The translations under genes were made by a program, and so were the position numbers. This document shows positions 26,604-34,916 of a stretch of DNA of 41,784 nucleotides, in pieces. This stretch comes from DATJQF01 sp035505995 (lineage in GTDB: Bacteria; Bacteroidota; Bacteroidia; Bacteroidales; FEN-979). Numbering within the stretch: the stretch's first letter is position 1; each line of letters begins with the position of its first letter. The DNA lies in contig DATJQF010000043.1 in assembly GCA_035505995.1 (NCBI GenBank), positions 1 through 41,784 on the forward strand. The letters run 5' to 3'. A model generated the notes under the pieces. That model saw only the letters and a program-made list of their open reading frames with translations, was not told where the DNA came from and did not search any database.

Positions 26604-27458
26604 GTGAATAAAAAGATCCGCGTTGCCCGGCTGTCTGTCTTCTCTAATTCCCTGCTGATCGTCCTTAAAGTCATCACGGGAATACTGAGCGGTTCCATTA
26701 GTATCCTTTCCGAAGCGATCCACTCTTTCATGGACCTGTTGGCGGCCATCATCGCATTTTTTTCAGTGCGGATCTCCGACACGCCGGCCGATGACCGACA
26801 TCCCTACGGCCATGGCAAGTTTGAAAATATTTCCGGGGTAGTGGAAGCGCTGTTAATTTTCGTGGCAGCCTTCTGGATCATTTTTGAAGCCGTGAAAAAA
26901 CTCCTTCATCCGAAACATATCGAGACGATCGGGATCGGGTTCGGGGTGATGCTGATTTCCGCCGTAGTGAATTTCCTGGTCAGCCGCCGGCTCTACAAGG
27001 TGGCAAAAGAGACCGAATCCATCGCCCTGGAAGCGGATGCCCTGCACCTGAAGACCGACGTTTATACTTCGGCTGGGGTGGCGCTGGGGCTGGGTTTGAT
27101 CTGGATCACCGGGTATCATCTACTTGACCCGGTTATCGCTATTGCCGTTGCCCTGCTGATCCTGAAGGAATCCTTTGTGCTGTTCCGGAAAGCTTACGGT
27201 CCGCTGCTGGATGTTTCCCTTCCGAAGCAGGAAACAGATCACATCCGGATGCTGATCGAAAAACATTGCTCGGAAGGGGTCAGCTACCACGATCTCCGTA
27301 CCCGGAAAGCAGGGAATTTCAAATACGTGGATCTCCACCTGAACCTGCCTGAAACCCTTACCGTCAGGCAGGCCCATGATATCTGCGATGAGATCGAGAA
27401 TGAGATCCGGGCTGCTTTACGGAACGTCGAAGTAAATATCCACGTGGAAAATTTTTAG
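26604..27458 (+). CDS. Cation diffusion facilitator (CDF) family metal transporter
   Basis: This 284-residue inner-membrane protein exports divalent metal ions in exchange for protons. About six membrane helices lie in residues 10-195, followed by a cytoplasmic C-terminal domain of about 80 residues. Both intramembrane metal-site halves have the H-x3-D form: H40/D44 (SEAIHSFMD) in helix 2 and H148/D152 (DALHLKTD) in helix 5. That combination is usual for zinc-preferring CDF proteins. The cytosolic loop HPYGHGKFE (66-74) is a family hallmark. The start is GTG at 26604, as no ATG precedes the first helix. It is divergent from the deiminase gene with 109 bp between them. Confidence 0.94.
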   Translation: MNKKIRVARLSVFSNSLLIVLKVITGILSGSISILSEAIHSFMDLLAAIIAFFSVRISDTPADDRHPYGHGKFENISGVVEALLIFVAAFWIIFEAVKKLLHPKHIETIGIGFGVMLISAVVNFLVSRRLYKVAKETESIALEADALHLKTDVYTSAGVALGLGLIWITGYHLLDPVIAIAVALLILKESFVLFRKAYGPLLDVSLPKQETDHIRMLIEKHCSEGVSYHDLRTRKAGNFKYVDLHLNLPETLTVRQAHDICDEIENEIRAALRNVEVNIHVENF

Positions 27459-27534
27459 CCCTTTTCCCCGTTGAATTAACATAAGGCTGTTGAACAAAAT
27501 TGGTTCTCAGTAGTTAAGCAATACCATATAATCT

Positions 27535-27542
27535 TATTTTTG
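27535..27542 (+). promoter_or_regulatory. -7 box upstream of the MltD-like gene
   Basis: TATTTTTG, an exact TAnnTTTG match, ends 40 bp before the ATG at 27583. No TTG at the normal -33 distance. Confidence 0.45.
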
Positions 27543-27582
27543 CATGTAACGGATTCCGGGATCCGCAACTAATTTTTTGCCT

Positions 27583-29355
27583 ATGCTATTACGGAAAAGC
27601 GCCTACTTTCTTTTTCTTTTACTTCCCTCCCTGGTCCCTGCCCAGGATCTTCCCAAACCCGATACCAGCGGGCAGAAAAAAGCATTTATCGAGGACGACC
27701 CGGTGGTCTCGATGCTCGACAGCCTGGCCACGCTGAAGATCTTTCGCGACAATACGTACCTGATCCCGAAAAATCCGAACCAGACTCCCGAATATTCGGA
27801 AGATATAATCCCCTATTTTCCTGATTCCGTTTACCGGGAAAGGATCACGTCCATGAGCATGGAGTCGCCCTTCGAATATGTGTATAACCCGGAAGTCCGC
27901 CAGTTCATCGATCTGTATGCCTATAAAAGAAGGGCGCTGACCGCCCGGATCCTGGGATTGGCGCAGATCTATTTCCCGCTTTTTGAGGAGATGCTCGATA
28001 AGTACAATATGCCCCTCGAGCTGAAATACCTGGCGGTGATCGAATCGGCGCTGAATCCTACTGCCAGTTCCCGGGCGGGTGCGAAAGGACTCTGGCAGTT
28101 CATTTATTCGACCGGGAAGGTCTATGGACTGAAGATCACTTCGTACGTGGATGACCGGTTCGATCCGTATAAAGCCACGATCGCCGCCTGCGAGCATCTT
28201 ACCGACCTTTACAACATTTACGGTAACTGGTCGCTGGCGCTGGCTGCCTATAATTCGGGTGCCGGGAACGTGAACAAGGCGATCCGCCGGGCAGGTGGGG
28301 CCAAGAATTTCTGGCTGATCCAGTATTACCTTCCCCGGGAAACCCGGTCGTATGTGCCGGCCTTCATCGCCGCCAGCTATGTGCTGACCTATGCGAAGGA
28401 ATATAATATTCACCCGGTGGATCCGGGCATTCTCTTCTATGAGATCGATACGGTCACGGTCCGCAAGCCCCTCACTTTCGACCAGATCTCTGAAATGCTG
28501 AATGTCCCGATGGATGAGCTGACCTTCCTGAACCCCTCTTTCAAACAGGGAGTCATTCCCGCCACGCCGGACAATTGCTATATGCTGCGGCTGAGAAAGA
28601 AATATATCGGCGATTTTATCAACAATGAAAACACCCTCTATGCTTACCGGACCCGGAAAGGCATGGAACATGATTCCCTGATGTCGGTGATCATGAGCAA
28701 TAACAGGGAAACCAAGATGTACACCGTCCGCAAGGGGGAAACACTAGCCAGCATTGCGAAGAAATTCCGGATGACCACATCCGATCTCAAGTACCTTAAC
28801 AACCTGAAGAAAAATTATGTGCATACGAACCAGCATCTGCTGGTCTATTCCGAGCCCCCCAAAAACATTGCCTCTTCCCAGCAACAGGCGTCCGTCACCC
28901 CTTCCCAGGGTAATCATGAGGGAACCCCGCCCCCATCGGTCCCGAACAATCCCGTGAAGTACCACACCGTCAAAAGCGGGGAATCGTTAGGGAAGATCTC
29001 TACGCTTTACGGATGCACGGTGAATGACCTGATCTCCTGGAATAACCTGAAAAGCACCAATATCGTGATCGGACAAAAGCTTAAAGTATCTGTCCCTGCA
29101 GCCGCAGGCATTACCGCTTCGGTGGCGGACAGCATACCCCGGCAGGCTGTATCTGATCCCCCTTCCGGGCCCAAGGTCGATACCATACGCAGAGACCATT
29201 TTATCTGGTACACGATTCAGCCGGGAGACAATCTCTGGGATATCGCCGGAAAGTTCGACGGGGTTACCGTTTCTCAGCTCAAGAGCCTGAACAATATCAC
29301 CAACGCGAACCGCCTGAAAGCCGGAGATAAGATCAAGATCATGCCGGTCAAATAA
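27583..29355 (+). CDS. mltD: MltD-like lytic transglycosylase with three LysM domains
   Basis: This periplasmic murein hydrolase cleaves glycan strands to 1,6-anhydromuramyl products. From ATG 27583 (a TTG two codons upstream is less likely) it has 590 residues and a signal peptide of about 20 residues. The SLT domain spans roughly 135-260, with catalytic Glu154 in AVIESALNPTASSRAGAKGL, then WQFIYSTG and LALAAYNSGAGNV. Three LysM peptidoglycan-binding domains follow, at about 378-422, 458-505 and 540-588, separated by Ser/Pro/Gln-rich linkers. There is no lipobox, unlike E. coli MltD. It is monocistronic by spacing; the TetR operon starts 110 bp downstream with its own promoter. Confidence 0.94.
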   Translation: MLLRKSAYFLFLLLPSLVPAQDLPKPDTSGQKKAFIEDDPVVSMLDSLATLKIFRDNTYLIPKNPNQTPEYSEDIIPYFPDSVYRERITSMSMESPFEYVYNPEVRQFIDLYAYKRRALTARILGLAQIYFPLFEEMLDKYNMPLELKYLAVIESALNPTASSRAGAKGLWQFIYSTGKVYGLKITSYVDDRFDPYKATIAACEHLTDLYNIYGNWSLALAAYNSGAGNVNKAIRRAGGAKNFWLIQYYLPRETRSYVPAFIAASYVLTYAKEYNIHPVDPGILFYEIDTVTVRKPLTFDQISEMLNVPMDELTFLNPSFKQGVIPATPDNCYMLRLRKKYIGDFINNENTLYAYRTRKGMEHDSLMSVIMSNNRETKMYTVRKGETLASIAKKFRMTTSDLKYLNNLKKNYVHTNQHLLVYSEPPKNIASSQQQASVTPSQGNHEGTPPPSVPNNPVKYHTVKSGESLGKISTLYGCTVNDLISWNNLKSTNIVIGQKLKVSVPAAAGITASVADSIPRQAVSDPPSGPKVDTIRRDHFIWYTIQPGDNLWDIAGKFDGVTVSQLKSLNNITNANRLKAGDKIKIMPVK

Positions 29356-29403
29356 TCCGGACCGGGATTCATTTCTTCTCCAATAAAATTTTTCTCAAAA
29401 TTT

Positions 29404-29413
29404 CTTCCGGAAG
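29404..29413. promoter_or_regulatory. 10-bp palindrome upstream of the TetR promoter
   Basis: CTTCCGGAAG is a perfect palindrome 13 bp upstream of the -7 box of the TetR operon, where a -33 element would be expected but no TTG is seen. A binding site for another regulator is possible; chance is not excluded. Confidence 0.25.
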
Positions 29414-29426
29414 TTAAAATTTATAT

Positions 29427-29434
29427 TAATTTTG
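29427..29434 (+). promoter_or_regulatory. -7 box of the TetR-efflux operon
   Basis: TAATTTTG, an exact TAnnTTTG match, ends 31 bp before the ATG of the TetR gene. Its last four bases lie inside the first operator-like palindrome. Confidence 0.6.
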
Positions 29435-29474
29435 ACCGTTTGGTTAAACTACCCGGTTAAACCAGATGGTTAAC
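29431..29474. promoter_or_regulatory. Tandem TetR operator candidates
   Basis: Two palindromes share the core ACC-n4-GGT. Site 1 (29431-29448) has the form TTTnACCnnnnGGTnAAA and overlaps the -7 box. Site 2 (core 29461-29470, AACC-n4-GGTT when extended) contains the ATG of the TetR gene. Their centres are 26 bp apart. The same region also reads as three direct repeats, GGTTAAAC at 29442 and 29455 and GGTTAAC at 29468, with an exact 13-bp period. Position over promoter and start codon fits autorepression by the TetR-family product. Confidence 0.65.
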
Positions 29475-30074
29475 AAATCCATTTCCACCGAAGAAAGGAT
29501 CCTGGAAGCCGCCAAAACGGTCTTTCACCGGAAAGGCTTTGAGGGAGCCCGGATGCAGGAGATCGCCAACGAAGCGGGCATCAATAAAGCCCTGCTCCAT
29601 TACTACTACCGCACGAAGGAGAATCTCTTTGACGCCGTGTTCCGGGACGCCTTTGAAGGATTGTTCACCCGGCTTTTCTCCATCATCGGGTCGGAGCTTC
29701 CCCTGGAAGAGAAGATCCGCCAGGTCTTCTTCAACTACATTACCCTGCTCCGGCAGCATTCCTATATTCCCTGGTTCATCCTGAATTCGCTGCACCGGAA
29801 CCCGGAGAAGATCGCGGAGATCTTCCGGAACTCCCGCATCTCCCCCGAGGATATCTTTCGGAAACTTAAAAAGTCTTTGGCGCAGGAGCACCTGGATGGA
29901 GTGGATTATCGTCAATTCATCATCAACATCATTTCCCTAAGCGTTTTCCCGGTGTTGGGAGAACCCCTGATCCGACTGATCTTCAACCTAAATGAAAAAG
30001 AATATGAACGGTTCATAGATGACAGGAAAACGGAACTTCCTGAATTCTTTATGAACGCAATCCGTGCGAAATGA
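29466..30074 (+). CDS. TetR/AcrR-family transcriptional regulator
   Basis: The 202-residue protein has a typical TetR N-terminal DNA-binding domain (about residues 8-55). The helix-turn-helix reads MQEIANEAGINKALLHYYYR, followed by the conserved KENLFDAVFRDAF. The C-terminal ligand-binding domain is divergent and gives no clue to the inducer. It heads the efflux operon, and its stop overlaps the start of the TolC-like gene (ATGA). Operator-like palindromes sit on its promoter and start codon. In enterobacteria the TetR-type regulator CecR controls the related ybhGFSR genes, so a local repressor released by an exported compound is the natural reading. Confidence 0.92.
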   Translation: MVNKSISTEERILEAAKTVFHRKGFEGARMQEIANEAGINKALLHYYYRTKENLFDAVFRDAFEGLFTRLFSIIGSELPLEEKIRQVFFNYITLLRQHSYIPWFILNSLHRNPEKIAEIFRNSRISPEDIFRKLKKSLAQEHLDGVDYRQFIINIISLSVFPVLGEPLIRLIFNLNEKEYERFIDDRKTELPEFFMNAIRAK

Positions 30075-31354
30075 AAAGAATTTGGCTACTACTGGCATGG
30101 TTCACCCCTGTAGCGCATTTATGCGGACAGGTTCCCGATACAGTGTCCCTGGATTTTTGCTACCGGCAAGCGGAAAATAACTTCCCGTTGTCGAAGCAGG
30201 TGGGTCTCCTGGGCAAATCCAGCGAGCTGAAGGTGAAGAACCTGAATAAAAACTATCTGCCGACCCTGAATCTGAACGGGAGCGCTTCGTATCAATCGGA
30301 TGTGACCGAGGTTTCGATACCGGTCCTGGCCGGAAATATCGAGATCAGCATGCCTACGCTGAGCAAAGACTGGTACAAGATGACGCTCGACGTGAATCAG
30401 TCGATCTACGACGGCAATATCACGCATTATGAGAAAAAGCTGGAAACGTACAATCTTCAGTCCGACCAGATGGCCGTGCAGGTGGAGCTCTACCAGCTGA
30501 AAGACCGGATCAATCAGGTATATTTCAACATCATTCTTTCCCTTAAGACCGAAGAGGTGCTGAAGAATTCAAAAGCCTCCCTGGAAGCCAGGCTGAAAGA
30601 AGTGGAATCCGCGGTGAGGAACGGGACCATGATGGCCAGCAGCCAGGACGCCATCCGGGTGGAGATCATCCGGATCGACCAGGACCTGGGTACCTTGTAC
30701 CATGACCGTTCCGCGTCTTTCAGCATGCTTTCGGAACTGACGTCGACGGAAATCCCTGAAACCTCGCAACTGGTGTTGCCCGATGTTAAAGTAAGCTCAT
30801 TGACCTTTGAAGACCAGCGGCTTGAATACCAGCTTTTCGACGTGCAGCAGGACCGGAACGGCTTGCTGAAGAATATGGTCACGACCAAATGGAATCCGAA
30901 ATTCTACGCATATGGTCAGGCAGGATACGGAAGGCCCGGGCTGAATATGCTGTCGAATGATTTCACCCCGTGGTGGTTCGTCGGGGCGAAGATCACCTGG
31001 AATTTCTTTAACTGGAACTCAAACCGGAACGAAAAGAAGATCTACGACATCCAGGCAGACATTATCCGGTCGCAAAAGGAAACCTTCGACAAGAATCTGC
31101 GGGTTGAAGCCGATCGCGGCATTGCCGAGATCCTGAAACTGACGGACCTGCTGCGTCAGGACCAGGACATCGTGGATCTCCGGGCCCAGATCACGCGGAC
31201 TGCCTCTTCCCAGCTCACCAACGGCATCATCACCTCCAGCGAATACATCGCGCGGCTGAACGAGGAGATCCAGGCCCGCCTGAATATGGAGCTTCACCGG
31301 ATCCAGCTGGTAAGGGCCAGGCTAAGCTATCTTTACACATTGGGGAAATTGTAG
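30071..31354 (+). CDS. TolC-like outer-membrane efflux protein
   Basis: This 427-residue protein has a signal peptide (about residues 1-19, ending at LCGQ) and two outer-membrane-efflux repeats rich in heptad coiled coil (about 55-215 and 255-425). The N-terminus (VSLDFCYRQAENNFPLSK) and internal FNWNSNRNEKK resemble Bacteroidota TolC-family proteins. It forms the outer-membrane duct of a tripartite exporter. The start overlaps the TetR gene by 4 bp; the HlyD-like gene follows 33 bp downstream. Confidence 0.92.
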   Translation: MKRIWLLLAWFTPVAHLCGQVPDTVSLDFCYRQAENNFPLSKQVGLLGKSSELKVKNLNKNYLPTLNLNGSASYQSDVTEVSIPVLAGNIEISMPTLSKDWYKMTLDVNQSIYDGNITHYEKKLETYNLQSDQMAVQVELYQLKDRINQVYFNIILSLKTEEVLKNSKASLEARLKEVESAVRNGTMMASSQDAIRVEIIRIDQDLGTLYHDRSASFSMLSELTSTEIPETSQLVLPDVKVSSLTFEDQRLEYQLFDVQQDRNGLLKNMVTTKWNPKFYAYGQAGYGRPGLNMLSNDFTPWWFVGAKITWNFFNWNSNRNEKKIYDIQADIIRSQKETFDKNLRVEADRGIAEILKLTDLLRQDQDIVDLRAQITRTASSQLTNGIITSSEYIARLNEEIQARLNMELHRIQLVRARLSYLYTLGKL

Positions 31355-31387
31355 TCAACATCCTGATATTTTTCAAATCTTACTAAA

Positions 31388-32281
31388 ATGAACAAGGGAA
31401 TAATCATTGCAGGGATCGCGGGTCTATTTATCGTATCCTGCTCGGACGATAAAAACAAAGCGGATGCCTACGGGACCTTTGAAGCAACCGAAGTCACCGT
31501 TTCCTCACTGGCCAACGGGAGGATCCTTTGGTTGAAAGTGGAAGAAGGCCAGGTGCTGGATTCAAACCAGCTGGTCGGAGTGGTCGACACCCTGGATCTG
31601 GATCTTAAAATAAGCCAGGCGAAAGAGCAACAGGCGGCAACGGCCGCACGCGAAGAAGACCTGGCCGCCCAGATCGCCGTTCAGGAACAAAATAAATCAA
31701 ACGTCCTGGTGGATAAGGCCCGGGTGGAACAGCTGCTGAAGGACGGCGCCGCCACACAGAAACAGCTCGACGACATCAATGCCAGCCTGATGCTCATCGA
31801 CAAGCAGGTGGCCTCCATCAAATCGCAATATACCAGCCTGGGCGCCCAGATCCTCACATTTGACCGCCAGATCGCGCAGCTCCGAAAGTCGATCGCGGAT
31901 GCACATATCATCAATCCGCTGAAGGGAACGGTACTGACCAAATATGCGGAACCGGACGAGGTGACCACATTCGGGAAACCTCTGTACAAAATTGCCGATC
32001 TTTCCGTGCTGGAGCTCCGTGTGTATGTAAGTGGTGATCAGCTTGCCTACATCAAGCCCGGCCAGCAGGTGGAAGTCCGCTATGACAAGGACACGCGAAG
32101 CAATTTTGTCACCGAAGGGATCGTCAGCTGGATCTCGGAAACGGCGGAATTCACCCCGAAGACCATTCAGACCAAGGAGGAGCGCGTGAACCTGGTGTAC
32201 GCGGTGAAGGTCCGCGTTAAAAACGACGGAAGCCTGAAGATCGGAATGCCCGGAGAAATCAAATTTATGCCTGCAAAATAA
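31388..32281 (+). CDS. HlyD/YbhG-like periplasmic adaptor lipoprotein
   Basis: This 297-residue membrane fusion protein has a signal with lipobox FIVSC (Cys18), so it should be an inner-membrane-anchored lipoprotein. A biotinyl-lipoyl-like half-motif (GRILWLKVEEGQVLDSNQLV), a coiled-coil hairpin of about 110 residues (about 75-185) and the second lipoyl half (IINPLKGTVLTKYAEPDEVT) follow in the usual order, then a beta-barrel domain. It should link the ABC permeases to the TolC-like duct. In the E. coli ybh operon the counterpart is YbhG. Confidence 0.92.
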   Translation: MNKGIIIAGIAGLFIVSCSDDKNKADAYGTFEATEVTVSSLANGRILWLKVEEGQVLDSNQLVGVVDTLDLDLKISQAKEQQAATAAREEDLAAQIAVQEQNKSNVLVDKARVEQLLKDGAATQKQLDDINASLMLIDKQVASIKSQYTSLGAQILTFDRQIAQLRKSIADAHIINPLKGTVLTKYAEPDEVTTFGKPLYKIADLSVLELRVYVSGDQLAYIKPGQQVEVRYDKDTRSNFVTEGIVSWISETAEFTPKTIQTKEERVNLVYAVKVRVKNDGSLKIGMPGEIKFMPAK

Positions 32282-32303
32282 ACCAACCCAAAAACAACCA
32301 GCC

Positions 32304-32771
32304 ATGAAAAAGACCGGATTGCTTACCTTCCTGTTCCTGGCCCTGATTCTCCTGCCGGGGCTGAGATCCATTGCACAAACCTATAAAGCGGACGACATCC
32401 TTGGCATCTGGTACAACGGGGAAAAGACCAGCAAGCTCCAGATCTACAAAGAGAACAACAAGTATTTTGCAAAGATCGTCTGGTTGAAAACCCCCGACGA
32501 CAGCCTCACCGGCAAGCCGAGGACCGACAATCTCAACCCGGATGAAAAGCTCCGCCAGATGCCTTTGCTGGGACTGGTCGTGCTGAAGAACTTCTCCTTT
32601 GACGGGGATAATGAATGGGAAGGCGGGACCATTTATGACCCGAAGAACGGGAAGACCTACAATTGCTACATCAAGTTTGAAGCCTTCCCGAATCTTCTCA
32701 AGATCCGCGGGTATATCGGGGTGTCGTTGCTTGGACGGACTACTTACTGGACCAAGACGATCCTGCTATAA
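32304..32771 (+). CDS. DUF2147 domain protein
   Basis: The 155-residue protein has a signal peptide (about 1-25, RSIAQ) and one DUF2147 domain: DDILGIWYNGEKTSKLQIYK, YFAKIVWLK, GGTIYDPKNGKTYNC and LKIRGYIGVSLLGRTTYW. Its predicted form is a small secreted beta-barrel, found in periplasmic proteins of unknown function. It sits 22 bp after the adaptor gene and 39 bp before the ATPase gene, inside the exporter operon. A lipocalin-like carrier role for the exported compound is conceivable but is only inference. Confidence 0.9.
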   Translation: MKKTGLLTFLFLALILLPGLRSIAQTYKADDILGIWYNGEKTSKLQIYKENNKYFAKIVWLKTPDDSLTGKPRTDNLNPDEKLRQMPLLGLVVLKNFSFDGDNEWEGGTIYDPKNGKTYNCYIKFEAFPNLLKIRGYIGVSLLGRTTYWTKTILL

Positions 32772-32810
32772 CCCGAAGGTTTTTTTATCGTAGAAACAGG
32801 AGACCCCTTC

Positions 32811-33713
32811 ATGATCGAAGTCAGAAATATCACCAAGCACTATGGCAGCGTAAAAGCGGTGGAGGATATTTCCTTTGACGTGAATACGGGGGAATTGTTC
32901 GGCTTCATCGGTCCCGACGGATCGGGTAAAACCACGCTGTTCCGCATCCTTTCCACCCTGATCCTGGCGGATTCGGGCTCAGCCACGCTGGACGGGCTGG
33001 ATGTGGTCAGGGATTTTAAGAAGATCCGGAAGATGATCGGCTATATGCCGGGGAGGTTCTCGCTTTACCTGGACCTCACGGTGGAGGAGAACCTTAACTT
33101 TTATGCCACGATCTTCGGTTCCACCCTGAAGAAGAACTACGACCTGATCCGGGATATTTACAGTCAGATCGAGCCTTTCCGCAAACGTAAGGCCGGCAAG
33201 CTCTCCGGGGGGATGAAGCAGAAACTGGCGCTCTCCTGCGCACTTATCCACAAGCCGCGGATCCTGATCCTTGATGAGCCTACCACCGGGGTGGATGCCG
33301 TTTCCCGCACCGAATTCTGGGAGATGCTCAAACGGCTGAAAGAAAGCGGGATCACGATTATCGTCTCCACGCCTTATATGGATGAAGCCGGCTTGTGCGA
33401 CCGGGTCGCCCTGATCCAGAACGGAAAGATCCTGCAGATCAACCGTCCCGGTGAGGTGGTGGCGGCCTTCCCGTTCCCGCTTTATTCCGTGAAATCCGAC
33501 GACATCTATCGTCTGATAGAGGAGATGAAAGGTCTTGCCGGCGTGCGGTCGGCCTATGCTTTCGGACAGGTCGTGCACCTGGCGCTGGAGAAGGAACGGG
33601 CGGAACCCGGGTGGATCCGGGAAGCCCTGGTGAGATCGGGACACCGGGATATTGAGATCAAAAAGATCCGGGCTTCGATCGAGGATTGTTTTATGGAACT
33701 GATGGCGTCATGA
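32811..33713 (+). CDS. ABC transporter ATPase 1 (YbhF N-half-like), switch His missing
   Basis: This 300-residue nucleotide-binding protein has Walker A GPDGSGKT (34-41), signature LSGGMKQ (131-137) and Walker B ILILDEP (151-157, Glu156), all intact. The H-loop reads VSTPYMDEA, with Pro188 where the switch His belongs. An extra domain of about 80 residues follows the core. E. coli YbhF and RbbA have two ATPase halves in one chain; here the halves are separate genes, and this one matches the first half. An AGGAG lies 8 bp before the ATG at 32811, unusual among the genes here. It overlaps the next ATPase gene by ATGA. Confidence 0.93.
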   Translation: MIEVRNITKHYGSVKAVEDISFDVNTGELFGFIGPDGSGKTTLFRILSTLILADSGSATLDGLDVVRDFKKIRKMIGYMPGRFSLYLDLTVEENLNFYATIFGSTLKKNYDLIRDIYSQIEPFRKRKAGKLSGGMKQKLALSCALIHKPRILILDEPTTGVDAVSRTEFWEMLKRLKESGITIIVSTPYMDEAGLCDRVALIQNGKILQINRPGEVVAAFPFPLYSVKSDDIYRLIEEMKGLAGVRSAYAFGQVVHLALEKERAEPGWIREALVRSGHRDIEIKKIRASIEDCFMELMAS

Positions 33714-34468
33714 ACGGTTCAAACGAACATATTATCGAGGTCAGGGACCTGGTGAAAAAGTTCGGAAGCTTTGTGGCGAACGATCACCTGACCTTCACCG
33801 TGAAAAAGGGGGAAATCTTCGGGTTCCTGGGAGCCAACGGGGCCGGGAAGACGACCACGATCCGGATCCTGTGCGGGCTTTCTTCTCCCACTTCGGGTGA
33901 AGTTCACGTGGCCGGGTTCAATATTTATACGCAACGGGAGCAGGTGAAGAAGAATATCGGGTACATGAGCCAGAAGTTCTCGTTGTATGACGATCTGACC
34001 GTTTACGAAAACATTCGTTTTTATGCGGGCATTTACGGACTTTCCGGGAAAGAGATCGAGGTCCGGTCGGCCCAGCTGATGAAGAACCTGAACCTGGAGG
34101 AAGTCCGCGACAAGTTGATCCGGGAGATCCCGCTGGGATGGAAACAGAAGCTGGCATTCTCTGTGGCCATCATCCACCAACCGGGCATTGTATTCCTGGA
34201 TGAGCCTACCGGCGGGGTGGATCCCATCACCCGGCGGCAATTCTGGAGCCAGATCAACGAAGCCGCCCGGTCCGGGATCACGGTATTTGTGACTACGCAT
34301 TATATGGATGAGGCGGAATACTGCGACCGGGTCACCATCATGGTCGATGGACGGATCGCGGCGCTCGACACTCCTTCAGCGCTGAAGCATCAATACGGGG
34401 CGGAAAACATGAACGAAGTGTTCCTGAAGCTGGCCCGGGTAAAAGTCGAAACAACCCCCCAAGGATAA
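33710..34468 (+). CDS. ABC transporter ATPase 2 (YbhF C-half-like), degenerate signature
   Basis: The start is ATG 33710, overlapping the stop of ATPase 1 (ATGA); an extension to 33686 lies inside that gene and is rejected. The 252-residue protein has Walker A GANGAGKT (41-48), Walker B VFLDEP with Glu165, and the switch His197 (VTTHYMDEAEYCDR). The signature reads IPLGWKQ (140-146) instead of LSGGxxQ, so Ser and the first Gly are changed. Paired with ATPase 1, it would supply the complete Walker/H-loop half of the one competent ATP site. The small membrane protein gene starts 1 bp later. Confidence 0.93.
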   Translation: MNGSNEHIIEVRDLVKKFGSFVANDHLTFTVKKGEIFGFLGANGAGKTTTIRILCGLSSPTSGEVHVAGFNIYTQREQVKKNIGYMSQKFSLYDDLTVYENIRFYAGIYGLSGKEIEVRSAQLMKNLNLEEVRDKLIREIPLGWKQKLAFSVAIIHQPGIVFLDEPTGGVDPITRRQFWSQINEAARSGITVFVTTHYMDEAEYCDRVTIMVDGRIAALDTPSALKHQYGAENMNEVFLKLARVKVETTPQG

Positions 34469-34469
34469 C

Positions 34470-34916
34470 ATGAACCTCCTGGAAAAATACAAACCGGCCG
34501 TCAGAAAGCGAACGCTGCTCCTGGTAGCGGGATGCGTGTGGACCCTCGCGGGCGGAATCCTGATCGCCCGTGCCCTGGTGCAGCTGCTCCGGTTTGATCA
34601 TCACCTGGGCTGGGAGATCCTGGCCGGGATGGTCCTGGGGATCGGTTTCTATGCAATCCTGTTTGCCCGGATCTCCCGGAAGCATATCAACCGCATCACT
34701 TTGATCCGCGTGGATAATCCGTGTTTTTTCTCGTTTTTCAACTTCCGCAGTTATCTCCTGATGTCCATCATGATCACCGCCGGGGTCACTTTCCGCAAGC
34801 TGAATCTCGTTAACCCGGAATATCTCTACACCTTTTACCTGGCGATGGGATTGCCGTTGCTGATCTCTGCCTACCGGTTCTATTACAGCTGGTTTAAAAA
34901 CAAAGACCTGGTATGA
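34470..34916 (+). CDS. Small four-helix membrane protein in the exporter operon
   Basis: I do not recognise this 148-residue protein. It has about four hydrophobic helices, near residues 15-38, 44-66, 86-106 and 115-137. Loops are basic, including RISRKHINR after helix 2, and the tail is charged (WFKNKDLV). No catalytic motif is seen. It starts 1 bp after ATPase 2 and its stop overlaps the first permease start by 4 bp (ATGA), so it is translated together with them. It could be an accessory subunit of the transporter. It does not resemble the ABC-2 permeases. Confidence 0.8.
   Translation: MNLLEKYKPAVRKRTLLLVAGCVWTLAGGILIARALVQLLRFDHHLGWEILAGMVLGIGFYAILFARISRKHINRITLIRVDNPCFFSFFNFRSYLLMSIMITAGVTFRKLNLVNPEYLYTFYLAMGLPLLISAYRFYYSWFKNKDLV

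Noticed and set aside
27459..27582. Search for a tRNA or small RNA in one of the longest gaps
   Set aside because: No cloverleaf or T-loop sequence; only a -7 box is supported. The same holds for the gaps at 14141-14253, 29356-29465 and 40974-41066.
27619..28671. 350-codon open frame antisense to the MltD-like gene
   Set aside because: Shadow of a gene with clear catalytic and LysM motifs; no domain of its own.
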